A DNA stretch of 64,000 nt from Cuneatibacter caecimuris (GTDB lineage: Bacteria > Bacillota > Clostridia > Lachnospirales > Lachnospiraceae), in the NCBI RefSeq assembly GCF_004216775.1, contig NZ_SGXF01000004.1, positions 1-64,000 of the forward strand. The letters run 5' to 3'. This document shows positions 41,933-52,205 of this stretch, one piece after another; the first letter of the stretch is position 1, and every line of letters starts with the position of its first letter. The position numbers and the translations under genes were made by a program. The notes below the pieces were generated by a model. It did not search any database, had not been told where the DNA came from, and saw only the letters and a program-made list of their open reading frames with translations.

Positions 41933-43963
41933 CTATAGCTCCTCCGCAATATCCAGATACCATCCGTCAGGATAGGAATATTCCCCTCTGTAATTAGAAC
42001 CATTATAATGGGGATATTTTACCGGAACCTGAACACTGCTTCCGGAGTCTCTGTCCTGGGTGTAAATATACATACGGCGGTGATCCCATACCATCAGCTC
42101 ATCCCGGCCGTCTCCTGTCAGGTTGGCCGCCTCCGCGCAGAGCATAGGATGCCCGTCTTCCGGAAAGGGCACCACAAGGTCTCCCTCTCCGTCCAGAAGT
42201 CCTCCCTGTCCGGGCTGCGCATTGGTCAGAATCAGATCCCTCCCGTCTCCGGTCCAGTTTACCGGTGTCAGCAGCTGGCCGTTTTGTCCTGTCTCTTTCT
42301 CCCACAGGGTATTCCCGTTCGTATCATACATATAGATGATTCCCTGATGTCCCCAGTAGTTCACCAGGCAGATTCCAAATTCTCTCCGTTCCGGGGTGTA
42401 GTTCCCAATGCTGATCCGCTGGGCATGCCCGATCCCTTCCCGGAACACAATATTCCCCTGAAGGTCTGAAATAATGAATCCATCCGTCCCGCTGGCCAGA
42501 GCCAGGTATCCCCTGCCGCTTCCCTTTCTGAACTTTCCGGCCGCAATTTCATCCGTGTGATCTGCCTGTACCGGCAAAGTCCAGATCAGTTCACCGTCCG
42601 CGCTGATCATGTTGTAGCCGCAGAAGATTTCATCTCTGCCGTCCCCGTTGAAATCCTGGGTGTAGGGAAAATGTCCTGTGTTTTTTCCGTTCTGGAATTT
42701 CCAAAGAAAGTTTAAATTTTCATCATAGGCATAGAGACGGCTGTAACGGTCTTTCAGCAGGATATCTGAGGGCCTCTTTTTTCCGGAGATATTGCAGATC
42801 CGGATCCCGTCAGGATTCAGCCGGTCGAAAGCATATCTTCCGTTTGGAATACCCAGCAGTTCGCTTCCATCCTCAGTGGAGTACGGAGCAGGCGCTTTTT
42901 TCTTCACTTCTCCTGTCTTTCCGTCCAGGATCAGCAGTTCAAAATTTTTTGCAGTAATCACCTCATCCACGCCGTCCCCGTCAATATCGCAGACCTGAAG
43001 GGGAACATCCGCAGACAGCAGCCCCATATCAGGATTATCAGAGGGTTCTCCCCTCTGCCACAGCACTTCGCCGTCCAGAGATACTGCTGTCAGACAGCTG
43101 ACAGACGCATACGCATCCTGGAATACTCTCTTCTGGCACTGGGCAAACACAAGATGCCATTCCTCTGTCCCGGTGAGATGTCCCAGCCGCACCTGCCTTC
43201 CGCAGCCAAAATTTTTCAGGTCCAGGGTTTTCCACAGTTTCATCCCAGGAAAAGCGGCCCTCTTTTCTTCCAGGCGTTTTTGCGCTGCCTCTTTTGCGCG
43301 GGTGATTTCCTGCCATGTCTGCTCCGAAACCCTCAGGCTTGCTTCTCCGAACATGGCCGGCCTGGTAGCTGTCAGGGCAAACCGGCCGCCTCTGCCGAGT
43401 TTTGGATTACAGATTTCCAGAATCAGGCGGCCGTCAATCTGCACCTGCATTCTGTCCCCGCAGATTTCTGCACAAATCCGGTAAAAAGTATCGCAATGAA
43501 AAACGAATGGCGCGCTGTCCAGTAATTCTTTCTTTTCTTTATGCAGATCATATACCCTGAGATTCTGCTCCTCCAGCACGACCAGAACCATATTCAGGGA
43601 ATTTGCCGCGCACACACCTATCCCGGCCATTCCGCCTGTATGCAGCGGCCGGACCAGCGCTTCAGCCGTATAATCCTTCCAATCCGTCTCCCCTGTTTCC
43701 AGCATAGGGTACATAGTATGAGGGTGGTCTGTATCCACCCTCATTTGTTCCATATAATGCTTTCCTTCTGCTTCTGTGATAATCCAGGAAGGGCCCCGGT
43801 ATTCATAATTGCATACCGGGTCATACCAGATCCCGCGATCGCCCTTCACTGGATAAAAATGATATTCTCCCATGGCGGAATGCTCCGGATCATAAGGGAA
43901 TTCTCCGATGGCAAATCCGCCAAAATCTTCTTTTACCAAATAATGATCACGCAAGTTTTCCAT
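41933..43963 (-). CDS. PL11-like beta-propeller protein with N-terminal jelly-roll domain
   Basis: A 676-residue cytosolic protein with no signal peptide. The N-terminal part (about 1-215) resembles a LamG/DUF1080-type jelly roll (DWKDYTAEALVRPLHTGGMAG). The rest is a beta-propeller with calcium-loop motifs: DIDGDGVDEVITAKNFELLI (about 316), DFNGDGRDEIFCGYN (about 443), NWTGDGRDLILTN (about 570) and NLTGDGRDELMVWDHRRMY (about 620). The pattern fits relatives of PL11 rhamnogalacturonan lyases. It is encoded between a GH106-like enzyme and an enolase-family dehydratase. It shares the propeller style of 16218-17588. Confidence 0.65.
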   Translation of the reverse strand: MENLRDHYLVKEDFGGFAIGEFPYDPEHSAMGEYHFYPVKGDRGIWYDPVCNYEYRGPSWIITEAEGKHYMEQMRVDTDHPHTMYPMLETGETDWKDYTAEALVRPLHTGGMAGIGVCAANSLNMVLVVLEEQNLRVYDLHKEKKELLDSAPFVFHCDTFYRICAEICGDRMQVQIDGRLILEICNPKLGRGGRFALTATRPAMFGEASLRVSEQTWQEITRAKEAAQKRLEEKRAAFPGMKLWKTLDLKNFGCGRQVRLGHLTGTEEWHLVFAQCQKRVFQDAYASVSCLTAVSLDGEVLWQRGEPSDNPDMGLLSADVPLQVCDIDGDGVDEVITAKNFELLILDGKTGEVKKKAPAPYSTEDGSELLGIPNGRYAFDRLNPDGIRICNISGKKRPSDILLKDRYSRLYAYDENLNFLWKFQNGKNTGHFPYTQDFNGDGRDEIFCGYNMISADGELIWTLPVQADHTDEIAAGKFRKGSGRGYLALASGTDGFIISDLQGNIVFREGIGHAQRISIGNYTPERREFGICLVNYWGHQGIIYMYDTNGNTLWEKETGQNGQLLTPVNWTGDGRDLILTNAQPGQGGLLDGEGDLVVPFPEDGHPMLCAEAANLTGDGRDELMVWDHRRMYIYTQDRDSGSSVQVPVKYPHYNGSNYRGEYSYPDGWYLDIAEEL

Positions 43964-43989
43964 ATATTCCCTCAGACATTCTGTGTTTA

Positions 43990-46900
43990 TCAGAGCAGCA
44001 GGATATCCTCAATGCCAAAGGAACTGCCAAGGACTGCTTCTCTGGTGGATTGATCCTCGTTGATCACAAATCCCCCGTAGATCTCCGGGCTTCTCAAAAT
44101 TCCGGCATCCTTCAGCTGATATTCATAGCACCACCTGCTGCCGGTGCTCCTGTAGGAGTTGGGACTCTGATAAAACCAGATTCCAGGAGTATGATGAAGC
44201 TGGGCAAATCCGTTCTGCCTGGTGCCGTAAAGCCTTATCGCAATCTCATGTTCCCCTGGCTCCACTCCTGACAGATCCGCCTGATAGGGGGAGAAGGCCA
44301 CATTGCCCCAGTCCTCTCCGTCCACAAAAACTTTCAGCAGGCCGCCCCTGTATCTGGGAATCCTGATCTTCAGCTGTCCCGTGGCGCGGACCCTGAACTT
44401 ATAAAGCAGGTTGCCGGTATAAAAAGGAAGTCCCTGACAGGTAATACTGCCAAATCCAAGCCGGCGCACCGGAGGGATAATAGTTTTTCTGGTGCCGTTT
44501 ATATTTACGCCAAAATCCCCCAGCAGATAGAAATTTTCAAGGTTCGTCCTGGTTCCCACCGGCACCTTCACCTCCAACAGGTTGACGCCTTTCTCCAGAG
44601 GCGGCAGCGCTGTTTTTTCAATACATTGGTCCACAAACCATCCTGTGCGCTGTTTTTTCACAGGAATCAGGTTCAGCCAGATTTCTGTATCATCCAGATC
44701 TTCCAGGGCCAATTCCGGTTTTTCCACTGCGATTTCACTGAAAATCCTAAACCGCAGCGTAAGCGTATCCCTGGGGGCCTCCGGCGCGATGCAGTATGGC
44801 TGCGTCACTTCTTTTCTGCGCAGAGGTATTCCAAGCTCCTGCCTGGCCAGGTTATCAATCCTGAGAATTTCTTCTTCCGGCATAAATTCTCCGCCGTTGA
44901 GCGCGTACTCCGCTATATCCAGCAGCAGCATATTGGGCTCTTCCAGTTCCACCGGCACAGTGCCGAATATCAGATCCTCAGGCCCCGCAGCCTCGCTTTT
45001 GTCTGCAAAGGAACCCTGGTCGCAGCCTGGTTCCAGACGCAGCAGCATACTTTCATGGTGATACCACCGCCGTTCCAGTACAGTATTTCCATTCTGGTAA
45101 GATGCCTGTACCGGACGGATCTCTCCGGTAAGGGTATCATACAATGTCAGCTTCCAGGAGCCTTTTAGCAGGAAGCGCACATAACCTGCGTCGTCCACAT
45201 CCTGGCAGACGGGATTTTTTCCGGTAGCTGCAAAAAGCCACAGATACTCTCCGTCTTTCCTCATCTGGTGCAGAATCCGGTCTTCCCTGCTGCCGTCTTC
45301 TCTGCGGATATCCAGGAACCTCCAGGGTTCCAGCGCCTCCAGCACCGCGGTTTCCGAGAAGCTCACCCTGCTGCTGTTCTCATAAAGGTCTCTGACTGCG
45401 TCAGAAGGCTTTGCATCCACAAGCTCAGGGCATTCTCCGATAAACAGCAGTTCTCCGCCCTCTGCCCGGAATTCTTTCAGCCGGTGGAGGGTGGTGCCGC
45501 GCAAGGTCTGGCACCCGCAGACAATCACCACGTCATACTCCATCTCCCCGACCTGCAAAGGATTTCCGCCCCGGTCACAGAAATGGGGCAGTTCGTTTTC
45601 GGAGATATAATCAAAGTCTATTCCATGGAACAACAAGGTCTCAGCCAGTTCATGAAACTGTTCTTCCATATGTTCCCGCACCGCAGCCGTCTGCTCTGAA
45701 GGCCCCCAGTGCAGCCAATAACTCTCAATCGGGTGTACCACTGCCACCCTGACGGCAGGTACGCCTCTGGTCATGGCTGTATTCAGTCTGGCAAAATGGT
45801 CTTCAATCATAGAGAACTGGTCATACCAGGGGGACTGATATCCTATGGACGCGGGGTAATCTCTCTTTGCTTCTCCCTTCATGGTCATCCAGAACAGATG
45901 AGGCACCCTGACGGTAACGCCCAGCGCCGCCTGCCAGTCCCCCTGGAGCTTATAAGTCCTGAAATCGCAGTCCCAACCTGTCACGCCGTAGAGCTCTGAC
46001 AGCATGGCCTCCGCCCCCATCTGATGAACAATAGACTGCGCTTGTTTTGCCGTGGTATATTCATGCCGGTCGCAGAGAATATCAATTCCCGGTATCCCGA
46101 AATGCCGGTAGCACCGCATGGCCTCGCCCAGAACCTGGGTCTGGGTTCTCAGTTCCTCCTCCCCAAGCACATGGCCTGTCAGGGCGATTCCGTTCTCCCT
46201 GCACCAATCCCCGATCTGCCTGCAGTAGGCTCTGGCAAACCGGTCCGCCACATGGTTGTGGTAGTCATATCTCAGCTCTGATACTTTTCCCTCCGGCAGC
46301 TCCCACAACAGCTCCGGAATGCCAGCCAGCAGATCCATCCCATATTCCCTGGAAAAAGTTTCTTCGATATCCGCCGTCCAGGGGAGAAACAAATCTTTTT
46401 CCTCGCCCGCAAAGCTCAGGGTATTTTTATTATTATACTGCGGTTCATCCGTAAAGATAGCAGGAACCGTTTTTCCAAAATCCTCTCCCACCGCCTTTTT
46501 ATACGCCTCATGGGTGGTTTCGATAAAAGATTTCATGGCATCGTCAGACAGGGTGTCCACATACGGAGCATCATTAAACCAGGGATCGGCTATCCCGTGT
46601 TCCAGATAAGCGTACCACTTGGTTCCCTCTGCTTCGTCCCCTTCCCCAATCATTTTCCATGTCTTCAGCGTGCCGTCCGAATTCAGAGATACGTCATAGA
46701 CCGCCAGCAGCTCTCCGTTGTTCTGACGCATGCCGCCCCGGCCTCTTCCCGCTACAGAGCCCTGGTTCTCCTGCTTTTTTCCGTTTTCATATGGCCTCGT
46801 GGTGATCATCAGATTTTTTGCGGCATATTCCGGTTTATCCCGGGTCACAATTCCTCCCGCCGCTCCTGACGGCCATCTGTCTTCATCATAGAGCCAGGCG

Positions 46901-47166
46901 AGCATGTCCTCTTCCTTGGCCTTTTCCACGCAGGTTTTAATGAAGTCCATAAACTCTTCATTGAGATATGGGCTGTCCATTCCTGTACGCACATGCATGT
47001 GAAAACCGCCCATGCCCATTTTTTTCATGATCCCGATCTGTTCCAGCAGCGTCTCTTTGTCCAGCTTCCCATTCCACGCCCAAAATGGCGTACCCCGGTA
47101 TTCGCAGGTGGGGTTTTTGAACAACTCGTCCGACAGCGTCTTTTCTCTGTTTTTCTCGTACAGCAT
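43990..47166 (-). CDS. GH106-like glycoside hydrolase (putative alpha-L-rhamnosidase)
   Basis: A 1058-residue cytosolic enzyme. The N-terminal barrel carries YRGTPFWAWNGKLDKETLLE (about 24), MGMGGFHMHVRTGM (about 50) and LAWLYDEDRWPSGAAGG (about 93), a set found in GH106-type proteins. VPAIFTDEPQYN (about 233) and GHVLGEEELRTQTQ (about 336) supply likely acidic catalytic residues. A C-terminal jelly-roll domain (about 930-1030, FRVRATGQLKIRIPRYRGG) follows. No signal peptide is seen, so it would cut imported oligosaccharides. The alpha-L-rhamnosidase activity is inferred from family and locus. Confidence 0.75.
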   Translation of the reverse strand: MLYEKNREKTLSDELFKNPTCEYRGTPFWAWNGKLDKETLLEQIGIMKKMGMGGFHMHVRTGMDSPYLNEEFMDFIKTCVEKAKEEDMLAWLYDEDRWPSGAAGGIVTRDKPEYAAKNLMITTRPYENGKKQENQGSVAGRGRGGMRQNNGELLAVYDVSLNSDGTLKTWKMIGEGDEAEGTKWYAYLEHGIADPWFNDAPYVDTLSDDAMKSFIETTHEAYKKAVGEDFGKTVPAIFTDEPQYNNKNTLSFAGEEKDLFLPWTADIEETFSREYGMDLLAGIPELLWELPEGKVSELRYDYHNHVADRFARAYCRQIGDWCRENGIALTGHVLGEEELRTQTQVLGEAMRCYRHFGIPGIDILCDRHEYTTAKQAQSIVHQMGAEAMLSELYGVTGWDCDFRTYKLQGDWQAALGVTVRVPHLFWMTMKGEAKRDYPASIGYQSPWYDQFSMIEDHFARLNTAMTRGVPAVRVAVVHPIESYWLHWGPSEQTAAVREHMEEQFHELAETLLFHGIDFDYISENELPHFCDRGGNPLQVGEMEYDVVIVCGCQTLRGTTLHRLKEFRAEGGELLFIGECPELVDAKPSDAVRDLYENSSRVSFSETAVLEALEPWRFLDIRREDGSREDRILHQMRKDGEYLWLFAATGKNPVCQDVDDAGYVRFLLKGSWKLTLYDTLTGEIRPVQASYQNGNTVLERRWYHHESMLLRLEPGCDQGSFADKSEAAGPEDLIFGTVPVELEEPNMLLLDIAEYALNGGEFMPEEEILRIDNLARQELGIPLRRKEVTQPYCIAPEAPRDTLTLRFRIFSEIAVEKPELALEDLDDTEIWLNLIPVKKQRTGWFVDQCIEKTALPPLEKGVNLLEVKVPVGTRTNLENFYLLGDFGVNINGTRKTIIPPVRRLGFGSITCQGLPFYTGNLLYKFRVRATGQLKIRIPRYRGGLLKVFVDGEDWGNVAFSPYQADLSGVEPGEHEIAIRLYGTRQNGFAQLHHTPGIWFYQSPNSYRSTGSRWCYEYQLKDAGILRSPEIYGGFVINEDQSTREAVLGSSFGIEDILLL

Positions 47167-47178
47167 TCTTCCATCTCC

Positions 47179-48660
47179 TCATTCATCGTTTTTTTCCGCC
47201 ATCCTCCTGGCTTTGTACTGGGATGGTGTCATTCCTGTATACTTGCTGAAAACGGTTCCGAAATACAGCTGCTCAAAACCGATTTTCTCGGCCACCTCGC
47301 GCACCAGCAGGGAAGGGTTTCCGTCCATCAGGCTGCGTGCCATCTGGATTTTCCGCTCTAACTGATATTCCTTATAGGTCTTCCCCGTATAAATCCTGAA
47401 AATCTTCCGCACATAAGGCTGGCTCACATGGAATCTTTCACAGATCTCCTGCAAAGAGTTATTTTTTTCCGGGTTTTTCTCCATCAGGCTGCAGATCTGA
47501 TCAAATAATTGCTTTTCATTCTTCCTCAATGTTTCCGTCTCCATATGTACTTCCAAAAAGACTTCTTCCATTTCTTTCCACAGGCTGTCCCGTATTTCGG
47601 TAAAGCAGTCCCCCTGCCAGATGATCTCGTCCAGCCCCTCATTATATGGGATGCTCTCTGCCTTTAATATGTTATTTTTTATCAGCTGGACTGTAAGTTC
47701 ATGCATCCAGCTCCGTATGTGGGCAATATCCGCCTGGCTCTGCTCCCAGACAGCGAACAGTTCAAAAAAATGCTTCTGGAAACTTTTTTTGTCCCTTGCC
47801 TGAACATCAATCCTGAGCTGATTTTTCAGCGTTTCATCGGGAATTACTGTTTCCTCAGAGCACATATAACTTGCCGGAAGAACTGCCTGTACTGTTTTCC
47901 CCGGGATTATCATACGTCTCAAAGCATCCCGGTACAGCCTGCGCAGGGCTTCGATCTGCCCGTCCTCCCCATTCACCTCCGGGATCAGGATGCAGGCGCA
48001 GGTGCGCCTCCTTGCGGGCCGGGCCATAATTTTCCTGGAAACAATCTCCAACGCTCCGTCTTCCTCTTCTCTATCCTGCAGAAAAAAGACCCAGTTTTTG
48101 TAGACCAGCCAGAGAATCCCCTGTTTTACTCCCGGACCAACAAGGCAAATTTCCTCCTGGTCGTTTCCGTAATACACTGCCAGCAAGCGTATGTTCCTGC
48201 AGGAGAGCGCCCGGGAAAAGGCCGCCTCATCCCTTTTCCGAAATGCGATCTGCAGTTCCTCCTGCTGCCGCCTCGCATTGCGTTTCTGGCAGGCCGTCCT
48301 GATAGAAAGCAGGTTCTCCCTCAGTTCTTCCGGGTGGATAGGTTTTAAAATATAGGCGGTGGTCTCCAGCTCAATGGCCTCTTTTGCGTACTCAAACATT
48401 TTATACCCGCTGATCACCAGGAAATACATTCCTCTGTTCCGGGCTCTGGCTCTGCGGATCAGCTCCAGCCCGGTCATACCTGGCATCCTGATATCTGTAA
48501 TCAGCACGTCAGGACGCTCTTTTTCAATCAGCTCCAGCCCTTCCTCTCCGCTGCAGCAAACGCCGCAGACAGAAAAGCCCGGTATTCCTTCTGTAATCTT
48601 CTTCACAAACCTGCCGATGGGAGGTTCGTCCTCAGTAATCAGTACCTTGATCTCTCTCAT
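47179..48660 (-). CDS. Response regulator with AraC-type output domain (YesN-like)
   Basis: A 493-residue regulator. The receiver domain (about 1-125) has the acidic pocket TEDEPP, phospho-acceptor Asp in LITDIRMPGMTGLELI, and Lys in YILKPIHPEE. A long middle region and a C-terminal AraC DNA-binding domain (about 395-490: LQEICERFHVSQPYVRKIFR, VREVAEKIGFEQLYFGTVFSKYTGMTPSQYK) follow. It overlaps the end of the kinase gene; the GTG at 48672 is an alternative start. It should activate the surrounding rhamnose-polysaccharide operon. Confidence 0.92.
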   Translation of the reverse strand: MREIKVLITEDEPPIGRFVKKITEGIPGFSVCGVCCSGEEGLELIEKERPDVLITDIRMPGMTGLELIRRARARNRGMYFLVISGYKMFEYAKEAIELETTAYILKPIHPEELRENLLSIRTACQKRNARRQQEELQIAFRKRDEAAFSRALSCRNIRLLAVYYGNDQEEICLVGPGVKQGILWLVYKNWVFFLQDREEEDGALEIVSRKIMARPARRRTCACILIPEVNGEDGQIEALRRLYRDALRRMIIPGKTVQAVLPASYMCSEETVIPDETLKNQLRIDVQARDKKSFQKHFFELFAVWEQSQADIAHIRSWMHELTVQLIKNNILKAESIPYNEGLDEIIWQGDCFTEIRDSLWKEMEEVFLEVHMETETLRKNEKQLFDQICSLMEKNPEKNNSLQEICERFHVSQPYVRKIFRIYTGKTYKEYQLERKIQMARSLMDGNPSLLVREVAEKIGFEQLYFGTVFSKYTGMTPSQYKARRMAEKNDE

Positions 48661-50425
48661 TCTCTTCGTCACATTCCTTCATCACTGCAGACAACACCAC
48701 ACGGAAACCTCCCGAGGGCTTATTTTCTATTATATAGTCAAAGTCCCCGTTGTAAAATAGTTTCAGCCGCAAAATGGTATTTCCCACGCCTATTCCGTCC
48801 CGTACGCCGCTTCCGTCCTCCAGCGTATTATCCCAGGCCAGGCGCAGTTCTTCCTGAAGGCTGGAAAGGACCTCAGGATCCATGCCCGCGCCATTGTCTT
48901 CAATAGAGATTACCCAGCGGCCTGTTTCCTCGTATCCCCTGATCCTGACATCAATAGAAACATGTCCCGTATCAAAAGCATGCTCAAAAATATTTTCTAC
49001 AAAAGGCTGCATCACCAGCCTCAGCACCGGCTGTTCCAGAACTTTTTCCTCACATCCCAGCTCATAGGTAATGCGGTCCTCAAACCTCAGCTTCATGAGT
49101 TCCAGGTAAATCCTTGTATTCTCCATTTCTTCCCGTACTGTGGCAGTGGTGCTGTTCCTGTCTGAAATAAAGTACCGGAGCAGCCCCGAAAGCTTCAGGC
49201 AGGCGTCGTACACCCGGTCATCCCCGTTTTCAGAGCCCATGATGCCGATAATATTCAGGGTATTGTACAGAAAATGGGGATTGATCTGCCCCTGCAGAGA
49301 ATGAAGCAATTCCCTAACATGCAGGGTTTTTAAGGTTATTTCATTCTGTATCATGGTGTCCAGGCGGTTTCGCATCCGTACAAATTCTTCATATAAATAT
49401 CTTGTTTCTTCGTATCGTTCAAAGGGCTTTCTGCTGGTCACGGATTTCAAATTTTCCAGCGTAGTGGACTGCATTTCTTTCTTCAACGCTACCAGCGGCA
49501 TAGACAACTGCCTGGAAAATACCAGAATGCCTCCCACAGTGAGCGCCAGAAGCAGAATCCCTTCCAGAAGGAATGTAAAGATGGTCCCGATCACGATTTC
49601 ATAAACCAGGCTCATGGGTGAGGCCAGCGTCACTGTAATTTTGCTCCCCGGATTCAGAACGGAAGCCACCAGATAGTCTTTTTTCAGCTCCCGCATCCCT
49701 TCCTGCAGATATTTCTGTTTTGGAAAACCTTCTGTGGCATAAATAACCCGGTTTCCGCTCTGCACCATGATTTCAGAATCACTGAGCTCATCAATCCCGA
49801 AGATATAGTTCAGGTCCTCCAGCCGGATCTGCACGGCCAGATACCCCACTACTTTCCCCGGGTCCCGCACCGCCCTCACCAGTGTCAGCGCCTCCATACC
49901 AAATTCAGGGACGGCGTCTCCCGACACAGGAAGAAGAATTGTGGCGCCGCTGTTATGATCCGCCTCCTCCTTCCATTCCAGCCTGTCTATCTGCTCCTGC
50001 CCCAGCCTGAATTGGAAGGAATATTTATTGTTATATTTTTCGTTAGTGATAAAGTGTCCTTCCTGGTTAAAATAGGCCAGGTTGTAGTTGGACATGACAT
50101 TGGAGTAGGTACAGATGGAAGCTGTAAGGCCCTGATAGTATTTGTTTTCTTCATAGGAGGTATTGTTTTTATAAGTCAGCCCCTTGGCCATCTGAATAAA
50201 GCCGTCCCTGCAGATCACATCCAGTGAAATGAATTCCATCGTGTCTTTCAGTGAATTAAACTGCGCCTCTGCCAGGGCAGCTGCGGAATCCAGTTTGGCC
50301 TGGGAAGATTTCTCCGTACTTTTTGTAGTGTTTACCACAACAATAACCAACAGCACCAGCAGCGGTATCACCGCCAGCACCAGATATGAAAGGATCAGTT
50401 TTCTGGTAAAGCTTCCATGCTTCAT
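48632..50425 (-). CDS. Sensor histidine kinase (YesM/LytS-type)
   Basis: A 597-residue membrane kinase: TM1 (about 10-31), extracellular Cache-like sensor (about 32-275), TM2 (about 276-303), HAMP linker, and His_kinase domain with LLHSLQGQINPHFLYNTLNI (phospho-His about 385). The ATPase domain has VMQPFVENIFEHAF and EDNGAGMDPE. It partners the overlapping response regulator gene and presumably senses an oligosaccharide or its binding protein outside the cell. Confidence 0.93.
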   Translation of the reverse strand: MKHGSFTRKLILSYLVLAVIPLLVLLVIVVVNTTKSTEKSSQAKLDSAAALAEAQFNSLKDTMEFISLDVICRDGFIQMAKGLTYKNNTSYEENKYYQGLTASICTYSNVMSNYNLAYFNQEGHFITNEKYNNKYSFQFRLGQEQIDRLEWKEEADHNSGATILLPVSGDAVPEFGMEALTLVRAVRDPGKVVGYLAVQIRLEDLNYIFGIDELSDSEIMVQSGNRVIYATEGFPKQKYLQEGMRELKKDYLVASVLNPGSKITVTLASPMSLVYEIVIGTIFTFLLEGILLLALTVGGILVFSRQLSMPLVALKKEMQSTTLENLKSVTSRKPFERYEETRYLYEEFVRMRNRLDTMIQNEITLKTLHVRELLHSLQGQINPHFLYNTLNIIGIMGSENGDDRVYDACLKLSGLLRYFISDRNSTTATVREEMENTRIYLELMKLRFEDRITYELGCEEKVLEQPVLRLVMQPFVENIFEHAFDTGHVSIDVRIRGYEETGRWVISIEDNGAGMDPEVLSSLQEELRLAWDNTLEDGSGVRDGIGVGNTILRLKLFYNGDFDYIIENKPSGGFRVVLSAVMKECDEENERDQGTDY

Positions 50426-50429
50426 ATAA

Positions 50430-51266
50430 TCATCCCTTTACTGCTCCGGCCGTCATCCCCTCCAGAATTTTTTTATTTAAAAACAAATACAAAATGATAA
50501 TCGGCAATGAAACAATAATTGCCGCCGCAAACAGGTGTCCATAGTCCGTTGTCCAGGCGGATTTCAGGGAGAACACGAACAGCTGGACTGTCTGCGAACC
50601 GGAACCCGACATATAATACTGAGGGTTCTGGAAATCATTATACACTACAATGGAACGCAGAATCACAACAGTTGCAGTGATCGGCTTGACCATTGGGAAA
50701 ATCACCCTGGCAAAGAGAGCGAACGGCCCGCAGCCGTCTATGATGGCAGCCTCATCAATCTCTCCCGGAATGGTGGACACATATCCTTTATACAGCATCG
50801 TTGCAAAAGGAAACAAAGTCGCCACCTCTACTACAATCAGCCCCGGCAGGGTATTGGCAATATGAAGCCTGTCCAGCATCCAATAGGTAGGGATGATCGC
50901 CGCAGGAACAATGAGCCCCGCCAGAATCAATTTGTTGGATATGGCTCCTATCCCGCCTGTTCTGCGCTGAAGGACATAAGCCGTGGCAGACGCCACTAAA
51001 ACCAGGATAAGAATCGAGGATACCGTGAGAATCAGGCTGTTTTTAAAAGCCTTCAGAATCGCGCCGTTCTGGTACTGAAATACATATGTATAGTTTTCAA
51101 TAAAGTTCCATTTCTCCGGCAGGTCCAGAGTCAGTTGGGCCGCCTCTGCCTTCTCTTTTCCAGAGGTAAGGATCGCAAAATAAAATATGATCCAGTGTGT
51201 TACGAGCGTGGCAAGCACAATGATGACTTCCACGATTTTACTCAGCAGACTTCTTTTTCTTACCAT
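50430..51266 (-). CDS. Sugar ABC transporter permease (CUT1, second permease)
   Basis: A 278-residue CUT1 permease with six membrane helices and the EAA loop EIDEAAIIDGCGPFALFARVIFPMVKP. The ATG at 51266 overlaps the stop of the partner permease (TAATG), so the two are translationally coupled. It ends with KKILEGMTAGAVKG, typical of MalG/LacG-type subunits. Confidence 0.93.
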   Translation of the reverse strand: MVRKRSLLSKIVEVIIVLATLVTHWIIFYFAILTSGKEKAEAAQLTLDLPEKWNFIENYTYVFQYQNGAILKAFKNSLILTVSSILILVLVASATAYVLQRRTGGIGAISNKLILAGLIVPAAIIPTYWMLDRLHIANTLPGLIVVEVATLFPFATMLYKGYVSTIPGEIDEAAIIDGCGPFALFARVIFPMVKPITATVVILRSIVVYNDFQNPQYYMSGSGSQTVQLFVFSLKSAWTTDYGHLFAAAIIVSLPIIILYLFLNKKILEGMTAGAVKG

Positions 51267-52120
51267 TATAACCGCTCCTCCCACTTGCTGACAAAGGAAT
51301 TTAATGGAAATACGATAATAGAAACAATGACGAACAAAATCACGTTTCCTGCCGTAGCCAATCCATAGCTTCCTCTGGAGAATAGTTTATACACAACAGA
51401 GCCAATCACTTCTGTGGAATATCCGGGGCCTCCGCCTGTCAGGGTATAGATCAGGTCGTAATCTCTCAGGCCTCCGATCAGGGACAGGGTGAGAACTGTA
51501 TTGATGGTGGGGATAATCAGCGGCAGGGTAATTCTTGTAAAATTCTTTCTGCCTGTGGCTCCGTCGATTGCTGAAGCCTCATAATAATCCCGGGGGATAG
51601 CGCTCAGGCCCGCCACAAAAATAATCACCGCAGTTCCCAGGCCTTTCCAGATATCTATGGCGCAGCAGGTGGCCAGCGCAATGGTCTTATCTGTCAGGAA
51701 CCGGACCACCGGGAGCCCCGCCCCGGTCAGAGCCTGATTGACGATTCCTCCGGGGTCCAAGACGCTTTGAAAAGCTGTTCCGATCACTACATTGCCAAGC
51801 AATGTGGGGAAGAACACCACAATCTTCAGGTAATTGCCGGTGCGGATTCCGCTGCACACATACTGCGCGATCAGCAGCCCCAGGATCACTTTAGCGGAAC
51901 AGGTCACGGTTGCGTATATCGCCGTATTGATCAGCGCGGAACGGGTGCTGGTCATGGTGAAAAAGGAAATAAAATTCTCAAATCCGGTAAATACTGATGA
52001 TTTTAAATTCCAGGTGGTCATTGAAAAATAAAATGACGCAAAGGTAGGAATCACAAATATCGTAATATAGATGAGCAGGCCGGGAACTGCCAGCCACATC
52101 GGATATCTTTTTTTATTCAT
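51266..52120 (-). CDS. Sugar ABC transporter permease (CUT1, first permease)
   Basis: A 284-residue permease of the MalF/LacF type: basic start MNKKRYPMWLAVPGLLIYI, EAA loop YYEASAIDGATGRKNFTRITLPLI (about 195) and LTGGGPGYSTEV after it. It follows the solute-binding protein gene across a strong hairpin. No ATPase gene is present in the locus. Confidence 0.93.
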   Translation of the reverse strand: MNKKRYPMWLAVPGLLIYITIFVIPTFASFYFSMTTWNLKSSVFTGFENFISFFTMTSTRSALINTAIYATVTCSAKVILGLLIAQYVCSGIRTGNYLKIVVFFPTLLGNVVIGTAFQSVLDPGGIVNQALTGAGLPVVRFLTDKTIALATCCAIDIWKGLGTAVIIFVAGLSAIPRDYYEASAIDGATGRKNFTRITLPLIIPTINTVLTLSLIGGLRDYDLIYTLTGGGPGYSTEVIGSVVYKLFSRGSYGLATAGNVILFVIVSIIVFPLNSFVSKWEERL

Positions 52121-52144
52121 GCGTTTCGTCCTCTCTGATAGAAA

Positions 52145-52172
52145 GGCAGCCCGGCCTGAAAGCCGGACTGCC
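52145..52172 (-). terminator. Attenuating terminator between solute-binding protein and permeases
   Basis: GGCAGCCCGGC (52145-52155) and GCCGGACTGCC (52162-52172) form an 11-base stem with one mismatch and a 6-base loop; on the minus strand TTTCTAT follows. It would let the binding protein be made in excess over the permeases. Confidence 0.8.
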
Positions 52173-52205
52173 CAGATTTTACAGAATATTCAGGAACAGC
52201 CCTGA

